From the NCBI GenBank assembly GCA_945281075.1, contig CALYQE010000080.1:1-8866 (forward strand): a DNA stretch of 8,866 nt. Direction: 5' to 3'. Positions 7,028 to 8,866 of the stretch are shown piece by piece. Origin of the DNA: an uncultured Lactobacillus sp. GTDB lineage: Bacteria; Bacillota; Bacilli; Lactobacillales; Lactobacillaceae. Below the pieces are notes generated by a model, which saw only the letters and a program-made list of their open reading frames with translations, was not told the DNA's origin and searched no databases. A program made the translations under genes and the position numbers. Position 1 is the first letter of the stretch, and each line of letters starts with the position of its first letter.

Positions 7028-8026
7028 ATGAATAAAAAAACACCTAGTATTAAAGACGTTGCCAGGTTAGCAAACGTTTCAATCGCAACAGTTTCCAGGT
7101 ACTTGCATGGCAAGATGGATCGGATGTCAGCCGCTACCGCCAAGCAAGTTGAAATTGCGATTAATAAGTTAAATTATGTGCCCAATGCAGCCGCCAGGCA
7201 GCTAATCACTCATAAAAGTAAAACGATTGCCATAATTGTCGTCAATATTGCTGATTCTTTTTCAACTGAACTCTATAAGGGTGCTAGCATCATTTTGGAA
7301 AAAGCAGGTTATACAACGGTTATGCTTGACACAGATTCTCAGCAGGAAAAAGAAGAGCACTTAATTAATACAGTTGGATTGAACACATATGATGGCCTGA
7401 TTTTACAGCCACTGGGAAGTGACGTAAAAATGATCAAATCTGAAATAAAACGCAACGTGCCAATCGTTATTTTAGACCGCAAGTTGGATTATTCTCTGTG
7501 GCCGCAAGTATTGAGTGAAAATTATTCAGCCAGCTTAAAAGCTGCAAAGTACTTTCAAGAACATGATTTTCAAAATGCAATTGTACTTTCCTCTCCAATA
7601 GCGGTTGCATCAACGAGACAGGAACGGCTAAAGGGTATTAAAGAGATTTATCAGCAAGTCCAAATTTTAGAACTGGACGAAAAATTATTTCAACGCCAAC
7701 AAATATACGATGATTTAAAGGTAGCTTTGTCAAAAAATAACGGAAAAACTGTTCTTTTCTTTCTTGAGGAACGTTGGCTACTGCTCCTTTTGCCAGATTT
7801 AATCAGTGCAGGATTTTTGCCAGATATAAATCTTCAAATATCTGGCTTTGCAGATACAAGCTTAATCTCTGCTATTTGGCCAGAAGCAAAAATGATTATT
7901 CAAAATCCTTATCAGATGGGTAAAAAAGCTGGCCAGATAATGCTTGATTTACTGGAAAATAAGAAGACCGTTCCTGCCGTATCGACAATCAAGACTAGGT
8001 TTGAAACTAGTGGCAAAAACAGGTAA
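7028..8026 (+). CDS. LacI-family regulator, KdgR-like by context
   Basis: A 332-residue LacI/GalR-family repressor of normal length. The helix-turn-helix is at 7-26 (SIKDVARLANVSIATVSRYL), the hinge helix at about 51-63 (VPNAAARQLITHK), and a periplasmic-binding-protein-like effector domain covers about 66-325. The start is ATG with GAGGGG just upstream. It is divergent from kdgA, with a good LacI-type dyad between them. In Bacillus the kdg operon is also controlled by a LacI-family protein (KdgR), so KDG or KDPG is a reasonable effector. That role is inferred from position, not from any diagnostic residue. No clear terminator follows: the reading frame ends directly against a decayed gene. 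Confidence 0.9.
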   Translation: MNKKTPSIKDVARLANVSIATVSRYLHGKMDRMSAATAKQVEIAINKLNYVPNAAARQLITHKSKTIAIIVVNIADSFSTELYKGASIILEKAGYTTVMLDTDSQQEKEEHLINTVGLNTYDGLILQPLGSDVKMIKSEIKRNVPIVILDRKLDYSLWPQVLSENYSASLKAAKYFQEHDFQNAIVLSSPIAVASTRQERLKGIKEIYQQVQILELDEKLFQRQQIYDDLKVALSKNNGKTVLFFLEERWLLLLLPDLISAGFLPDINLQISGFADTSLISAIWPEAKMIIQNPYQMGKKAGQIMLDLLENKKTVPAVSTIKTRFETSGKNR

Positions 8027-8631
8027 TTTCATCTAGCATAAAAATTAACTTTCATGATGAACTTTCCAAGCACCTATCAGAGTTGCCTTTTATGTTAATC
8101 ACAGAGTCAGTAAAAACAAGGCTTGAAGGACTAGATATCATTAACAATTACTATAAAATTCAAAACAAAAAGCTAATAAATATGATACGTCCAAAAATGC
8201 TGTCAGCTTAATGGACTTTATTGTTAATGATCCTTCGCTATTTTCTGCGCAAAGGGAAGAAACTCAAAAAGCTGCTAATTTGCTCATAACCGGAAAAATA
8301 ATTGATCACTTACCAACTGTAATCAACCGTGGAAAAGCCATCTTGGTTTGACAAATGTGTCAATTTAGGTGACAAGTCGGATTCTACAAACGCATTAAAT
8401 ATTAAAGTAACATTTAATAGTCTTAAACGCGTTAACAAAGAATGAACTATTATATATATTAATAAATTCACGATTTAACCAACTTCAACCGCTATTTCAA
8501 TGCTTGATGTTGATTATCTAAAAAATATTGACTTTGATTTTCCACAATATATAGATATCATTATTATAAATATCATTTTAATTGAAAAAACTTGGCACTG
8601 GGTAGCGCAGAGCCAGTTGGAATATAGATGA
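8011..8631 (+). pseudogene. Decayed, 5'-truncated gene of unknown family
   Basis: Three connected coding-like stretches can be read on the plus strand. The first (8011-8208) has no start codon before ATG 8092 and contains FHDELSKHLSELPFMLITES. At the A-run 8193-8197 the sense continues in another frame to 8348 (NAVSLMDFIVNDPSLF), as if one A were lost. Around 8320-8345 it returns to the first frame (PSWFDKCVNLGDKSDS) and runs to 8631 with in-frame stops TGA 8443 and TAA 8476, then LDVDYLKNIDFDFPQYIDI. Two compensating frameshifts plus two nonsense codons and no start indicate a dead gene. I do not recognise the family. It begins within the last codons of the LacI-type gene, suggesting that a deletion brought the two together. 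It could partly be chance open frame in AT-rich DNA. Confidence 0.45.
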
Positions 8632-8669
8632 CTAAAAAGATAGACTGGCTGTGGATTGTAAGAAAAAGC

Positions 8670-8783
8670 CTAGATTAAATTTTCTCCAAACTGAAGCAAC
8701 GACAATACAATTTTAGGCCTAATGTGATAGTTCCGCTAAAGATTGAAGATTTTAATTTTATCTTGCTTAGATAATTTAGCCAT
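8670..8783 (-). pseudogene. IS3-family transposase OrfA N-terminus, decayed
   Basis: The ATG at 8783 opens MAKLSKQDKIKIFNL, then a TAG at 8738-8736, then RNYHIRPKIVLSLLQFGENL and a second TAG at 8672-8670. The pattern resembles the first helix-turn-helix of IS150-type OrfA proteins, which begin with a KLS/KQDKI-IF-LW-NYH type sequence; the first stop would be a TGG (Trp) to TAG change. It lacks the rest of OrfA and all of OrfB, so it cannot make transposase. The family call is from memory of motifs. Confidence 0.6.
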
Positions 8784-8790
8784 AATAAAA

Positions 8791-8819
8791 AACCTCGAAG
8801 TTGTCCTAACTTCGGGGTT
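8791..8819. terminator. Hairpin in the IS end, terminator-like on the minus strand
   Basis: AACCTCGAAGTT (8791-8802) pairs with AACTTCGGGGTT (8808-8819): 12 bp with one G-T pair and loop GTCCT. On the minus strand it is followed by six T (8792-8787), just before the orfA start. It fits a read-through barrier inside the IS terminus, which would protect orfA from outside transcription. Confidence 0.6.
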
Positions 8820-8866
8820 CATATCAAACCAACTCTTTTGAATATCTCTTTAAAACTACTGATTCA

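Larger units (their letters stand above)
8640..8826 (-). mobile_element. Truncated IS3-family (IS150-like) insertion sequence, left end
   Basis: Read on the minus strand from 8826, the sequence begins TG, then TGAACCCC, AAGTTAGGACA. This is the layout of IS150-group terminal repeats as I recall them (TG, a short gap, GACCCC, AAGTTGGACA). The start of an orfA transposase reading frame follows at 8783. The orfA remnant is broken and no opposite terminal repeat is seen leftward in the window, so the element is a one-ended remnant. The inner boundary (about 8640) is a guess. Confidence 0.6.

Noticed and set aside
8425..8435. LacI-like palindrome TTAAACGCGTTAAC in the decayed gene
   Set aside because: It lies inside a degraded coding stretch with no promoter or gene start nearby, so it is probably chance.
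8824..8866. End of a minus-strand gene reading ESVVLKRYSKELV and stopping at TGA 8826-8824, with the hairpin as its terminator
   Set aside because: The TGA coincides with the first bases of the IS terminal repeat, and the following hairpin and orfA start are better explained as IS sequence. Forty bases at the edge are too few to support a gene.
8027..8866. CRISPR array, tRNA or riboswitch in the gene-poor right end
   Set aside because: No direct repeats with regular spacing, no cloverleaf ending in CCA and no recognisable riboswitch core were seen; the content is explained by gene and IS remnants.

Overview
The window looks like chromosomal DNA from a low-GC lactic acid bacterium, most likely Lactobacillus in the broad sense. 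The base composition is AT-rich, Shine-Dalgarno sites are strong, GTG and TTG starts are used, LacI/CcpA-type operators are present, and the gene families (bgl-type PTS permease, kdgK-kdgA, IS150-like insertion sequence) fit that group. This assignment is inferred from gene content, not from a marker gene.

Layout. The left edge holds the 3' part of a flavin-dependent reductase of the fumarate-reductase type (2-909, +), apparently broken by a frameshift near base 56. It faces a bgl-family PTS permease (1004-2836, -). A 270-bp divergent control region (2837-3106) separates the permease from a mannonate/gluconate dehydratase-like enzyme of the enolase superfamily (3107-4306, +, GTG start). A GntR/HutC-type regulator follows (4429-5136, +, TTG start). 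It converges on a two-gene kdgA-kdgK operon (6890-5209, -) across a shared bidirectional terminator. A LacI-family regulator (7028-8026, +) is divergent from kdgA. The last 840 bp hold no intact gene: there is a decayed, unidentified plus-strand reading frame (about 8011-8631), then the end and orfA start of an IS3-family (IS150-like) element in minus orientation (ending at 8826). I see nothing assignable in 8827-8866.

How it works together. The dehydratase would make 2-keto-3-deoxygluconate (KDG) from a six-carbon aldonic acid. KdgK would phosphorylate it to KDPG, and KdgA would split KDPG into pyruvate and glyceraldehyde 3-phosphate. That is the lower (semi-phosphorylative) Entner-Doudoroff route used for hexuronates and aldonates. 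Two regulators flank these enzymes. A near-identical 14-bp dyad sits just upstream of both the PTS gene and kdgA/lacI, so the LacI-type protein probably links the PTS gene to the kdg operon. A second pair of sites (ACCGGT cores) brackets the PTS/dehydratase control region. The substrate is unclear: a PTS delivers a phosphorylated sugar, whereas this dehydratase family acts on unphosphorylated acids, and no uronate isomerase or mannonate oxidoreductase lies in the window.

I do not see a wholly new type of system. The most interesting points are the regulatory wiring, the PTS/dehydratase mismatch, and the decayed right flank.
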